Shown here piece after piece: positions 36,430 through 44,591 of a stretch of DNA of 64,000 nt (positions within the stretch are counted from its first letter, which is position 1; each line of letters opens with the position of its first letter). The DNA is from Anaerocolumna cellulosilytica (lineage in GTDB: Bacteria > Bacillota > Clostridia > Lachnospirales > Lachnospiraceae): NCBI RefSeq assembly GCF_014218335.1, contig NZ_AP023367.1:15001-79000 (forward strand), read 5' to 3'. The translations under genes were made by a program, and so were the position numbers. The notes under the pieces are model-generated. The model saw nothing but the letters and a program-made list of their open reading frames with translations, did not search any database and was not told the DNA's origin.

Positions 36430-37731
36430 ATGAAAAAAATGTTGATGTTACTTATGGTTTTCCTTGTTGTTCTGGGCAGTTTTGCAGCCTGTGGCAATAA
36501 AAATGAACCGACGGGTTCTAACAGTGGAGGTGATGATCTAAACGGAGGGACTAATTCTGATGAAGCAACTCCTACACAGGCGGGTAGCACGGAAGTTACT
36601 GATGTCACCTTAAAGGTGTGGGCTCCCCAGGAGGAGCAGGAGATATTAAAGCAGATGTGTGAAACTTTCAAGGCAGCACATCCTCAGTATAATATAACAT
36701 TTGATTACGGCGTTGTATCGGAAGCAGATGCAGCCAATGAATTACAAAAAGATCCGGCTGCTGGAGCAGATGTATTTGCTTTTGCTTCTGACCAGACGGC
36801 AACGCTAGCCAATGCAGGAATTCTATATCCCATTACTTTAAATGCAGAGGCTGTCAAAGATGGGAATTCCAACGCTTCTGTTCAGGCAGCTACAGTAAAT
36901 GGACAGCTATACGGTTATCCTTTTACACCTAATTCCTGGTTTATGTATTATGATAAGAGTAAATATTCAGAGGAGGAAGTTCTATCGCTAGATGCCATGA
37001 TGGCAAAGGATTTAGGCGCAGGAGTTAAAAACTTTTCTGTAGATATTAATAATAGTTGGTACATATCTGCATTTTTCTTTGCCGGAGGAAGTACTTTGTT
37101 CGGTCCAGACGGAACAGATCCTACAAATTGCACCTTTAATGATGCCAATGGTTTGGCTGTAGGCAATTATTTAATTGATTTGGCAGCAAATCCTAAATTC
37201 CTGGACGACCAAGACGGCAATATCCTGACGGCTTTTGTAAACGGAAGCTTAGCAGCTGCCTGCTCAGGAACATGGAATGCTGAAGCCATTAAAGAAGCGC
37301 TAGGTGATAATTATGCGGCAACAAAACTGCCTTCCATTAAACTCAACGGAGAGGATAAGCAGTTAAGTAACTTCGCTGACTTTAAATTAATTGGAGTAAA
37401 TTCTCAGACCATAAACCCTATTCCTGCTATGGAGTTAGCGGAATATCTTGCCGGAGAAGAGTGTCAGAAGATTAGATATGAAGCACGCAGTATTGCTCCT
37501 ACCAACTTAAAACTAGCAGGAAATCCGGTTGTCTTAGCAAATCCTGCCGTTGCGGCGCTAAGTCTTCAGTCATCTTATTCCACCTTACAATCTTCTATCC
37601 CTCAGATGGGGAATTATTGGACACCAGCAGAAGCCTTTGGAACCGAAATTTTAAACGGAACGGTAACAAAAGATAATATACAGCAAAAGCTGGATGATAT
37701 GGTTAGCAGTATTTTATCTACTATAGGTTAA
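36430..37731 (+). CDS. malE: Maltodextrin ABC transporter substrate-binding lipoprotein
   Basis: A 433-residue extracellular binding protein. A lipoprotein signal (MKKMLMLLMVFLVVLGSFAAC, lipobox ending at about C21) is followed by a Gly/Ser/Thr-rich linker and a cluster-1 sugar-binding fold, starting VTLKVWAPQEEQEILKQM and containing YGYPFTPNSWFMYYDKSKY. The C-terminal part (PIPAMELAEYLAGEECQ) is typical of MalE/CymE-like proteins. It delivers maltodextrins to the two permeases that follow. The frame is open upstream only through the hairpin element, so ATG 36430 is the start. The ATPase (MsmX/MalK-type) is not encoded here. Confidence 0.92.
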   Translation: MKKMLMLLMVFLVVLGSFAACGNKNEPTGSNSGGDDLNGGTNSDEATPTQAGSTEVTDVTLKVWAPQEEQEILKQMCETFKAAHPQYNITFDYGVVSEADAANELQKDPAAGADVFAFASDQTATLANAGILYPITLNAEAVKDGNSNASVQAATVNGQLYGYPFTPNSWFMYYDKSKYSEEEVLSLDAMMAKDLGAGVKNFSVDINNSWYISAFFFAGGSTLFGPDGTDPTNCTFNDANGLAVGNYLIDLAANPKFLDDQDGNILTAFVNGSLAAACSGTWNAEAIKEALGDNYAATKLPSIKLNGEDKQLSNFADFKLIGVNSQTINPIPAMELAEYLAGEECQKIRYEARSIAPTNLKLAGNPVVLANPAVAALSLQSSYSTLQSSIPQMGNYWTPAEAFGTEILNGTVTKDNIQQKLDDMVSSILSTIG

Positions 37732-37812
37732 AGGAAGATAGTATTAAACAGTTAATTTAGCCCATTGAAATTTTGAATAAAAGTTAATATATTACAGTAA
37801 ATTAATCTTATT

Positions 37813-37899
37813 ATGCCGTTCTTGCAGGGGCATTCGCCATTACGTAATGCATTCTGCAAGTCGGCAGGGATAAACTGGCATCAGATGGAGGGCAATGGT
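37813..37899 (+). promoter_or_regulatory. Large hairpin leader before malF, possible member of the recurrent element
   Basis: A long stem: TGCCG (37814-37818) / CGGCA (37862-37866), CTTGCAG (37821-37827) / CTGCAAG (37854-37860), and GCATT (37830-37834) / AATGC (37846-37850). ATGCC at 37813 can instead pair with GGCAT at 37877-37881. Then CAGATGGAGGG precedes the GTG start with the same 16-nt CAG-to-start distance as the core elements. Confidence 0.5.
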
Positions 37900-39282
37900 G
37901 TGAAAAAAGAATTAAAAGGTGTTAGAAATTGGTTTTTGTATTTCATAAGGACTTTTAAAAAGGGTGACTGTTTAACGAAGCTGTGTTTTTTTATTATGGG
38001 AAGTTCCAATTTGCTTCGGGGACAGATTGCTAAAGGGCTGGCATTTTTAGCAGCAGAAATTTTTTACCTTTATTATTTGATTACAATTGGACTTAGCTCA
38101 TTAGCTGGTTTGGCTACGCTAGGAACCAAACAACAGGGTATGGTTATGGATGAGGAACTTGGTATATTTGTAGTACAGCAGGGAGACAACTCCATGTTGA
38201 TGCTCTTAAGCGGTGTTGTGTCTTTGTTTTTGACCGCATTATTCCTTGTTATCTGGAGAGCTTCTATTAAAGCAGGTTATGAAGCGCAGCAAATAAAAGA
38301 ACAGGGTAAGAGGCTGCCAGGACTATTAGAGGATATATGCACTTATTTTGATAGTAAGATTCATCGAACATTAATGGCACTCCCGCTTACCGGCATATTG
38401 CTTTTTACCGTACTTCCTTTGTTCTTTATGATATTAATTGCTTTTACCAATTACGACCATGAGCATCAACCCCCTGGTAACCTGTTTACATGGATTGGGC
38501 TTGCTAATTTTAAAACCATCCTGTTGTCCGGTGATACCATATCTAAAACATTCTGGCCGGTACTGGGCTGGACCATAATCTGGGCTGTGTTTGCGACCCT
38601 GCTTAATTATCTGGGCGGTATCTTACTAGCGTTGTTAATTAACCGGAAGGAAACAAAATGTAAAGGATTATGGAGAACCTTATTTGTTATATCCATTGCT
38701 ATTCCCCAGTTTGTCTCTCTTTTGGTGGTACGAACCATGCTTAATAACGATGGAGCCGTTAATGCACTATTAAGAGAGCTTGGAATAATTGCGGATACTG
38801 CTTTTGTGCCTTTTTTATCAAATCCTTCTTGGGCTCGGATAACGGTTATTCTTGTTAATCTGTGGGTAGGCATTCCTTATACCATGCTTATAACTACCGG
38901 CATACTTTCTAACATTCCCGGAGACCTATATGATTCTGCCAGAGTAGATGGTGCGAATCAAGTGGTGATTTTTTTCAAAATTACTATGCCATATGTAGTA
39001 TTTGTAACAACCCCCTATTTGATTACACAATTTATAGGTAACATCAATAACTTTAATGTTATCTATTTTTTGACAGGCGGAGGTCCTATCAGCCTTGATT
39101 ATTATCAGGCAGGTAAGACGGATTTACTGGTTACCTGGTTGTATAAGTTAACAACAGGTACAAAGAAAGATTATTCCTATGCATCTGCTATAGGTATTCT
39201 GGTATTTATACTTTCCGCAGTATTTTCCCTGATTTCCTATCGAAGGACAGCATCCTATAACAGGGAGGAGGATTTCCAATAA
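37900..39282 (+). CDS. malF: Maltodextrin ABC transporter permease MalF
   Basis: About 460 residues, starting at GTG 37900 behind GGAGGG; the longer open frame only translates the hairpin leader. An extended N-terminal portion of about 170 residues contains two hydrophobic stretches before the usual permease core. The core carries TFWPVLGWTIIWAVFATLLNY and the ATPase-coupling EAA loop (DSARVDGANQVVIFFKITMPY). It pairs with MalG to form the membrane channel. Its stop overlaps the malG start by one base. Confidence 0.92.
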   Translation: MKKELKGVRNWFLYFIRTFKKGDCLTKLCFFIMGSSNLLRGQIAKGLAFLAAEIFYLYYLITIGLSSLAGLATLGTKQQGMVMDEELGIFVVQQGDNSMLMLLSGVVSLFLTALFLVIWRASIKAGYEAQQIKEQGKRLPGLLEDICTYFDSKIHRTLMALPLTGILLFTVLPLFFMILIAFTNYDHEHQPPGNLFTWIGLANFKTILLSGDTISKTFWPVLGWTIIWAVFATLLNYLGGILLALLINRKETKCKGLWRTLFVISIAIPQFVSLLVVRTMLNNDGAVNALLRELGIIADTAFVPFLSNPSWARITVILVNLWVGIPYTMLITTGILSNIPGDLYDSARVDGANQVVIFFKITMPYVVFVTTPYLITQFIGNINNFNVIYFLTGGGPISLDYYQAGKTDLLVTWLYKLTTGTKKDYSYASAIGILVFILSAVFSLISYRRTASYNREEDFQ

Positions 39283-40139
39283 TGAAACAGAAACATTCTG
39301 CAAAAGGCAGGAAAGCAATTAAAAACACACTGGTACATATACTGTTGGCACTGTTGGCCTTTGTCTGGCTTATACCAATATTCTGGGTGATTATGACATC
39401 CTTGCGAGGGGAAGCCGGTTCTTATACACCTTATTTTTTTCCAAAACAACTTACATTTAATAATTATATCAGGCTCTTTACGGAGACAGGTCAGTTTTAT
39501 TATTTAAGATGGTTTATGAACACATTTTTTGTAGCAGTTTGTTCTTGTCTTATCTCCACCTTTTATGTGCTGTCCATTTCTTATGCTATCTCAAGACTGC
39601 GTTTTCGGATGAGAAAACCTTTTATGAATATAGCATTGATACTTGGTATGTTTCCGGGATTTATGTCAATGATAGCCGTTTATTATATTTTAAAAGGACT
39701 CAATATGACCCAGTCTCTGCTGGCACTTATTCTAGTATACTCAGGAGGCGCAGGCTTGGGGTTTTACATAGCCAAAGGATTTTTTGATACCATACCTAAG
39801 TCTATCGATGAAGCAGCCTGGATTGACGGGGCATCCAAGTGGCAGGTATTTCGAAAAGTAACCATTCCTTTGTCAAAACCGATTATTATATATACGATTT
39901 TAACGTCTTTTATTGCACCCTGGACGGACTATATTTTTGTTAGTGTTATCATGGGAGACAATTATAATAACTATACCGTAGCCCTTGGATTATTTAAAAT
40001 GCTGGAGCGAGAGTTTATTAATAACTGGTATACCAGATTTGCAGCAGGAGCGGTTATCGTATCCATTCCGATATCCATTCTGTTTATTATCATGCAGAAA
40101 TATTATGTGGATGGGGTATCCGGAGCAGTAAAGGGTTAA
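39282..40139 (+). CDS. malG: Maltodextrin ABC transporter permease MalG
   Basis: A 285-residue permease with six predicted helices. The EAA coupling loop is SIDEAAWIDGASKWQVFRKV, ending TIPLSKPI. It starts at ATG overlapping the malF TAA by one base, so both subunits should be made in equal amounts. GGGAGGAGG lies within the end of malF as its ribosome site. A 142-bp gap with a CTGGTTTC/GAAACCAG hairpin (40213-40254) separates it from the GH13 gene. Confidence 0.93.
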   Translation: MKQKHSAKGRKAIKNTLVHILLALLAFVWLIPIFWVIMTSLRGEAGSYTPYFFPKQLTFNNYIRLFTETGQFYYLRWFMNTFFVAVCSCLISTFYVLSISYAISRLRFRMRKPFMNIALILGMFPGFMSMIAVYYILKGLNMTQSLLALILVYSGGAGLGFYIAKGFFDTIPKSIDEAAWIDGASKWQVFRKVTIPLSKPIIIYTILTSFIAPWTDYIFVSVIMGDNYNNYTVALGLFKMLEREFINNWYTRFAAGAVIVSIPISILFIIMQKYYVDGVSGAVKG

Positions 40140-40280
40140 TAGGGTGCAGAAAACCTGAAAAAACAGTAGAATCAAATTCCAGGCATTCTTTAGAGAGAAG
40201 ATGAAGATACATCTGGTTTCATACCAGAGTAAAAAAAAGTAAATTCGAAACCAGAAAGGAATACGGACGGAGAAAATAAC

Positions 40281-41864
40281 ATGAAGTCTACGATAAATAA
40301 AAAAAACTATCCATATCAGCAGGCATTAAATATAGTAGAGGATAATTACCGGACATATTATGAAGTATTTTTATACTCCTTTTATGACAGCAACAACGAT
40401 GGAATAGGAGATATTAACGGTCTGATTGAAAAGCTTGATTACATCAACGATGGAAATGCATCCACTGATTCAGACTTAGGCTTTAACGGTATCTGGCTTA
40501 TGCCAATCATGCCCTCGGATACCTACCATATGTATGACGTAAAAGATTACTATGGGATTGATTCCCGATATGGAACTATAGAGGATTTTAAAAGGCTTGT
40601 AAGAGAGTGTAATAAGAGGGGAATTAAGCTCATTATAGACTTAGTCATCAACCATACTTCTAGCACTCATCCGTGGTTTTTGTCTGCTTTAAAAAGCCTT
40701 GCCATAGAGCCTTGCGGTAAAGAGACCTGTATTCATGAAGGATTATGCAGGGAGCACAATCCTTACGTAAGCTATTACAATTTTATGAAAGGAAAGCCGG
40801 ACGCCGGAAATTATTACAGTACGGGTGTAGGTGACTGGTATTATGAGGGGGCATTCTCTAGTAATATGCCGGACTTAAAGCTTCATGATACTGTACTCCG
40901 TAAGGAAATTGAAGATATTATTCTTTACTGGCTGGACATGGGGATTGGCGGTTTCCGTCTCGATGCTGCACTCCATTATTATTCTGAAGATACTGAAAAA
41001 AACACGGAAGTAATAGCTTGGTTGAATCAATTTCTAAAAGAAAGAAATTCCGAATATTATATGGTGGCTGAGGTTTGGACTAATTTCTCAAGCTTTTCAA
41101 AATACTATAGGAGTGGTATAGATAGCGTGTTTAACTTTGCTTTTGCCACAGAAACCGGCATTATAGTTAAAACATTAAATCATTCCGGTGACCAAAATTC
41201 AGGTAATGCTTTCGGAAAGGCCATGTTACAGGTACAGGAAGGATTAAAAAAATATAGCGATACGGCAATGGATGCTCCTTTCTTTACGAATCATGATACA
41301 GTAAGAGCTTCCGGATATTTTGCTGGTAACAGTCGTAAAATTAAAATGGCAGGAGGATTGAATCTGCTCATGAGCGGAAGTGCTTTTGTTTATTATGGAG
41401 AAGAGATTGGTATGAGCGGAAGCGGCAGAGATGAGAATAAAAGAGCACCCATGTATTGGTCTGATACAGTGAAAAAGGGAATGACCACGCCGCCTAAACA
41501 TATGGAAAGAGTTAACCATATATTTGGAAGTGTTGAAGAACAAAGAAAAGATTCTTTATCTATCTATCATTATTATAAAAGGGCAATTCGCTTAAGAAAT
41601 GAGAATCCGGAAATTGCAAGGGGTGAGATAGAGTTGCTTTCAGAAGTGACGGATATGGATATCTGTGCTTTGTCTAAGACATATAAAACCAGTAAAATTT
41701 TTTTGCTCTATAATATCTCTGAAGTAGAAAAAGAGGTAACACTAAAAAGAGAGATTTATAAGTATTCTGGTATAAGAGGGTATTTAACAACGGAAGGCGA
41801 GGAAATCACATTAGAGGGAGATACGGTCGTATTACCGCCATATTCAATTGTAGTATTAAAATAG
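40281..41864 (+). CDS. GH13 alpha-glucosidase/alpha-amylase-family enzyme, intracellular
   Basis: A 527-residue GH13 enzyme. The (beta/alpha)8 catalytic motifs are visible in order: LIIDLVINHTSSTHPW, nucleophile Asp in GGFRLDAALHYY, acid Glu in YMVAEVWTNFSS, and the FTNHDTVRAS site with stabilising Asp. An insertion with several cysteines (CGKETCIHEGLCREHNPY) lies in domain B. No signal peptide, so it acts on maltodextrins brought in by MalEFG, cutting alpha-1,4 or alpha-1,6 bonds; exact specificity is not readable. It closes the maltodextrin operon and is followed by a terminator. Confidence 0.9.
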   Translation: MKSTINKKNYPYQQALNIVEDNYRTYYEVFLYSFYDSNNDGIGDINGLIEKLDYINDGNASTDSDLGFNGIWLMPIMPSDTYHMYDVKDYYGIDSRYGTIEDFKRLVRECNKRGIKLIIDLVINHTSSTHPWFLSALKSLAIEPCGKETCIHEGLCREHNPYVSYYNFMKGKPDAGNYYSTGVGDWYYEGAFSSNMPDLKLHDTVLRKEIEDIILYWLDMGIGGFRLDAALHYYSEDTEKNTEVIAWLNQFLKERNSEYYMVAEVWTNFSSFSKYYRSGIDSVFNFAFATETGIIVKTLNHSGDQNSGNAFGKAMLQVQEGLKKYSDTAMDAPFFTNHDTVRASGYFAGNSRKIKMAGGLNLLMSGSAFVYYGEEIGMSGSGRDENKRAPMYWSDTVKKGMTTPPKHMERVNHIFGSVEEQRKDSLSIYHYYKRAIRLRNENPEIARGEIELLSEVTDMDICALSKTYKTSKIFLLYNISEVEKEVTLKREIYKYSGIRGYLTTEGEEITLEGDTVVLPPYSIVVLK

Positions 41865-41880
41865 TTTGAAGATTGCTTAA

Positions 41881-41935
41881 AAGATGCTGTAATATTTCTG
41901 AACTCTAATCATTGAAATATTATAGCACCTTATTA
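41881..41935. terminator. Terminator after the maltodextrin operon
   Basis: Arms AAGATGCTGTAATATTTC (41881-41898) and GAAATATTATAGCACCTT (41914-41931) pair over 18 positions with one mismatch and a G-U, then TATTATT. Confidence 0.75.
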
Positions 41936-41967
41936 TTAGCAACTTTTTATTTTTGTAATTTATAATA

Positions 41968-42189
41968 TTATATAGTGGAATAGTCGTTTTCCAATTGTTT
42001 TGCCTGCTTAAGAAGATACTTATAGCGTTTCTGAACAGAATTCACCTCATAGATATAACAATCAATTAAGTCAGGATCTACTACGTTTTCAAAATTCGAA
42101 TATGCTGATTCCAGAGCAAGCTTTGTCCGTCTTATTTCATTTAGCAAAGCATCATTTTGCTGCTTTTTTTTCTTTGAAAACAATTTCAT
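41968..42189 (-). CDS. DUF2508 (YaaL-like) small protein
   Basis: A 73-residue basic protein, KLFSKKKKQQNDALLNEIRR at the N-terminus followed by an amphipathic helical body ending YKYLLKQAKQLENDYSTI. This matches the DUF2508/YaaL family, usually found next to bofA in spore formers; its molecular role is unknown. Here it is divergent from bofA, 126 bp away, rather than co-directional. The 5' leader holds a copy of the hairpin element (42190-42231) and is part of a 60-bp direct repeat also found at 43742-43801. Confidence 0.8.
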   Translation of the reverse strand: MKLFSKKKKQQNDALLNEIRRTKLALESAYSNFENVVDPDLIDCYIYEVNSVQKRYKYLLKQAKQLENDYSTI

Positions 42190-42241
42190 ACATGCTCCAT
42201 TCTGCCTGAACTACAGGCTTATTCAACTTTTCTTTTGTTTA
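42182..42241. repeat. 60-bp direct repeat, copy 1
   Basis: Spans the first codons and leader of the DUF2508-like gene. It matches 43742-43801 at about 52 of 60 positions, including CAATTTCATACATG, TTCTGCCTGAACT and TTATTCAACTTTTC. The two copies bracket bofA and the hydrolase gene. Confidence 0.75.
42190..42231 (-). promoter_or_regulatory. RBS-hairpin element, copy before the DUF2508-like gene
   Basis: On the minus strand: TTGAATAA, stem GCCTG (42214-42218) / CAGGC (42204-42208), AGAATGGAG (42195-42203), five bases, ATG at 42189. Same architecture as the copies before fliS and tadB but with its own stem sequence. Confidence 0.55.
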
Positions 42242-42315
42242 TAGTATAGTCAGGCTATTGGAAGAATATACTACATTAAATAGAAAAATTTACTATATTA
42301 TATGGGGAGGAAGGA

Positions 42316-42588
42316 ATGGAGAGTAAAATATTTATTGCTATTATTATAATCTGTGTAGCTTTGATTCTGTTTGGTCTAATAAAACACCGCTATGATTTGT
42401 TTGTTAATTTTGGTCTGCGTATTTTTGCGGGACTTTTAGGTATATATTTGTTAAATGCTTTACTGACTCGGTTTGGTTTAACCTTTTGTGTCGGCACCAA
42501 TGGGTTTAATGCGTTAATTATCGGACTACTGGGAGCACCGGGATTTATACTTATCTATGGCTTAGCGGCGTATTTTTATTTTTTATAA
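42316..42588 (+). CDS. bofA: BofA family protein (pro-sigma-K processing inhibitor)
   Basis: A 90-residue membrane protein with two or three hydrophobic helices. The family-typical C-terminal half is NALLTRFGLTFCVGTNGFNA, then LIIGLLGAPGFILIYGL. In Bacillus, BofA holds the SpoIVFB protease inactive in the forespore outer membrane until the sigma-K checkpoint; in clostridia its target is less certain. GGGGAGGAAGG precedes the ATG. Its presence supports a sporulating organism. The 305 bp downstream hold no gene beyond the leader of the next one. Confidence 0.85.
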   Translation: MESKIFIAIIIICVALILFGLIKHRYDLFVNFGLRIFAGLLGIYLLNALLTRFGLTFCVGTNGFNALIIGLLGAPGFILIYGLAAYFYFL

Positions 42589-42852
42589 TGTTTCATTGTG
42601 AAATAATTTTGCAGACACTCGTTAGATTTAATAAATATAGGATAGTAATAACTATGAAAGTTGTATAGATACCTTATTCGATAGATATCAAGATCCTTGT
42701 TTGTTAATAGTATTTGTATAATTTTTGAAATTACAAGTATGTGTATAATTTACAAACCAGTAAAAAAATGTTATAATTTAAACAGAACATATGTTTATAA
42801 AAATACAAAGGAGGCAATTAGGTGAAAAAACGAAAAGAAGTTTTTGAACATC

Positions 42853-42893
42853 TTGATTTGTATGTGTGCGAGGCACACAGATGGGAGTTTAAG
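42853..42893 (+). promoter_or_regulatory. Recurrent RBS-hairpin element, copy before the hydrolase gene
   Basis: TTGATTTGT (42853-42861), stem GTGTGC (42864-42869) / GCACAC (42873-42878) with a 3-nt loop, AGATGGGAG (42879-42887), six bases, ATG. Stem bases differ on both arms from those before fliS, which is covariation. A separate AAAGGAGG lies upstream, before a GTG at 42822. Confidence 0.65.
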
Positions 42894-43736
42894 ATGAAAA
42901 AGTTTATAGTACTTTTATTATCAGCTGTTTTATTGACAGGCATGAGTATCAATGTACAGGCTCAGCCGGATTACTGTTTACAGAAGAATACCCCATTCTA
43001 TCAGGGGCTGGTAGATATAGGAACACACAGCCTTTATGTTAATATGCAGGGAGAAGGTAAACCAACCATTGTTTTTGAAACTGGATACAGTGATACCAAT
43101 GATTTTTGGTCAGTCATTCAGTCTAATCTAAAAGAAGAGTATGCAACCTTTAGCTATGATAGAGCAAAACTTGGTAAAAGTGAAGATAACGGGTTGGAAA
43201 AGAATGTACTGCAACAAGTAGAAGAGCTTAGGGCACTGCTTCATATAAAGCAAGTAGAAGCACCTTATATTCTGGTAGGTCATTCAGCAGGAGCTTTCAT
43301 TGTAAAAACTTTTATGGCGCTATATCCGGAAGAAGTCGCCGGAGTACTTCTTATAGATGGTACAAGCGAATACCAGAATGAAGAATTACTGACGCTTATG
43401 CCTGCATTTCTACAAGAAGATGTGAAAAATTCCATGACCGCGGAAGGGGATTACAAAACCCTTGTTAAAAGCGGGGATATAATTAAGAATTTACTTGCAG
43501 ATGCCGATATTAGCAATATTCCCATTACAGTATTAACTGCAACAAAGCCATTGGGGCTTGATGAGGTGGTTCCTGGTCTTGACGCCCAAATTACCGCAAA
43601 GCAGATTGAATTACAAGGCAGGATTCTTACCAAAACAAAGTATGGAAGCCAGATTCTAGTAGACGCAGGACATTATATATACCAGGAACAGCCACAGCTT
43701 GTTATTGATAGTATTAGAACACTAGCAGAAAGATAA
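42894..43736 (+). CDS. Secreted alpha/beta hydrolase
   Basis: A 280-residue protein beginning with a Sec signal peptide (MKKFIVLLLSAVLLTGMS, cut probably after VQAQ). The alpha/beta-hydrolase fold follows: oxyanion-side TIVFETGYSDTND, nucleophile elbow LVGHSAGAF, and catalytic His in DAGHYIYQEQ. Substrate is unknown. Two starts compete: ATG 42894 behind the hairpin element, giving a clean signal peptide, and GTG 42822, in frame and with a near-perfect AAAGGAGG, which would add 24 charged residues before the signal. ATG 42894 is preferred because the signal peptide then starts at the N-terminus. Confidence 0.85.
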   Translation: MKKFIVLLLSAVLLTGMSINVQAQPDYCLQKNTPFYQGLVDIGTHSLYVNMQGEGKPTIVFETGYSDTNDFWSVIQSNLKEEYATFSYDRAKLGKSEDNGLEKNVLQQVEELRALLHIKQVEAPYILVGHSAGAFIVKTFMALYPEEVAGVLLIDGTSEYQNEELLTLMPAFLQEDVKNSMTAEGDYKTLVKSGDIIKNLLADADISNIPITVLTATKPLGLDEVVPGLDAQITAKQIELQGRILTKTKYGSQILVDAGHYIYQEQPQLVIDSIRTLAER

Positions 43737-43741
43737 AAAAC

Positions 43742-43801
43742 AATTTCATACATGCCCTATTCTGCCTGAACTGTAGGGTTATTCAACTTTTCAATTGTTT
43801 A
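43742..43801. repeat. 60-bp direct repeat, copy 2
   Basis: Second copy of the DUF2508 leader repeat, just behind the hydrolase stop. It keeps the start codon and first codons of the small gene (minus strand) but nothing further, and its hairpin stem is rearranged (CCCTA/TAGGG instead of GCCTG/CAGGC). It looks like a remnant of a duplication or recombination event. Confidence 0.7.
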
Positions 43802-43815
43802 ATATATAGAAGAGA

Positions 43816-43842
43816 AGACTTCACTTTGTGGAGTCTTTTTTT
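43816..43842 (+). terminator. Intrinsic terminator after the hydrolase gene
   Basis: Stem AGACTTCA (43816-43823) / TGGAGTCT (43829-43836), 8 bp with one G-U, then seven T. Confidence 0.75.
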
Positions 43843-43893
43843 GAGTATAAGATATATCCAAAAATAATCTGATTTTTTGTCATATTTACCAAA

Positions 43894-44511
43894 ATGAAAC
43901 TATTTACAGAAACCTCGTTGACAAGATATTCCATAAGGTGTAATATAGCGTTATCTAAATTCAAAGAGGTGAAGCCTATCTTTCTAAAAGTGACTTGCCT
44001 TGTCTTACTATTAGTTCTAGCAGTACTCAAAGATTTAGAATCATATAAAATTCCGAACAAATTAATTATAATCGGCTTAGTGAACGGTTTTTTTATATCT
44101 GTCTATGAGCATGGAGGCACAGGCGTAATTCAATGGGTTCTAGGCATTGTTATCCCCATACTTCTGTTATCCCCTTTGTTTTTACTAAAAACCCTGGGGG
44201 CAGGAGATATAAAATTATTTTCAGTAATCGGCAGTTTTTATGGTACTGCCTTTGTATTACAATCAATTTTGATTGCTATGTTTGTTGCGGCAGTCATGTC
44301 TGTTATTCAACTACTAAGACACAAGCAAGTGTTTTATCGCTTTAATTATTTCAAAGAATATATCCAATTATTATTTAAGAATAAGCAACTAGGAATAAAG
44401 AAGGGTATCATACCCTATTACGACCGGAAGAGGGACGGAGTAAAGGCAATTATTCACTTTTCGCTGGCTATTTTGGTTGGATTTTTGATACAAATTTTTT
44501 ATCCATTTTAA
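43894..44511 (+). CDS. tadV: Prepilin peptidase (A24, TadV/CpaA-type)
   Basis: A polytopic aspartic peptidase of about 205 residues that removes the leader of Flp-type prepilins. The two catalytic aspartates are in LKDLESYKIPN and GAGDIKLFSVIG, with hydrophobic helices between. The N-terminal 30 residues before the first helix are unusual and lack a Shine-Dalgarno sequence before ATG 43894. A later in-frame start (for example GTG around 43966-43990, near AAAGAGG) is possible. First gene of the Tad locus; a second A24 peptidase lies at 53498. Confidence 0.85.
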   Translation: MKLFTETSLTRYSIRCNIALSKFKEVKPIFLKVTCLVLLLVLAVLKDLESYKIPNKLIIIGLVNGFFISVYEHGGTGVIQWVLGIVIPILLLSPLFLLKTLGAGDIKLFSVIGSFYGTAFVLQSILIAMFVAAVMSVIQLLRHKQVFYRFNYFKEYIQLLFKNKQLGIKKGIIPYYDRKRDGVKAIIHFSLAILVGFLIQIFYPF

Positions 44512-44550
44512 CTTTGAGGGGGAGTTAGTATGAATAAGGTATTCAACCCC

Positions 44551-44591
44551 TTGATTTGTTCGCGACAAAAGGTCGCAGATGGGAGCTAAAC
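44551..44591 (+). promoter_or_regulatory. Recurrent RBS-hairpin element, copy before the TadZ-like gene
   Basis: TTGATTTGT (44551-44559), stem GCGAC (44562-44566) / GTCGC (44572-44576), AGATGGGAG (44577-44585), six bases, ATG. Almost the same 50 bases as the fliS copy, including the preceding TTCAACCCC, although the genes are 14 kb apart and unrelated. Confidence 0.7.

Noticed and set aside
43821-44060. 79-codon minus-strand ORF
   Set aside because: It overlaps the prepilin peptidase start antisense, has no ribosome site, and its composition looks like a shadow.
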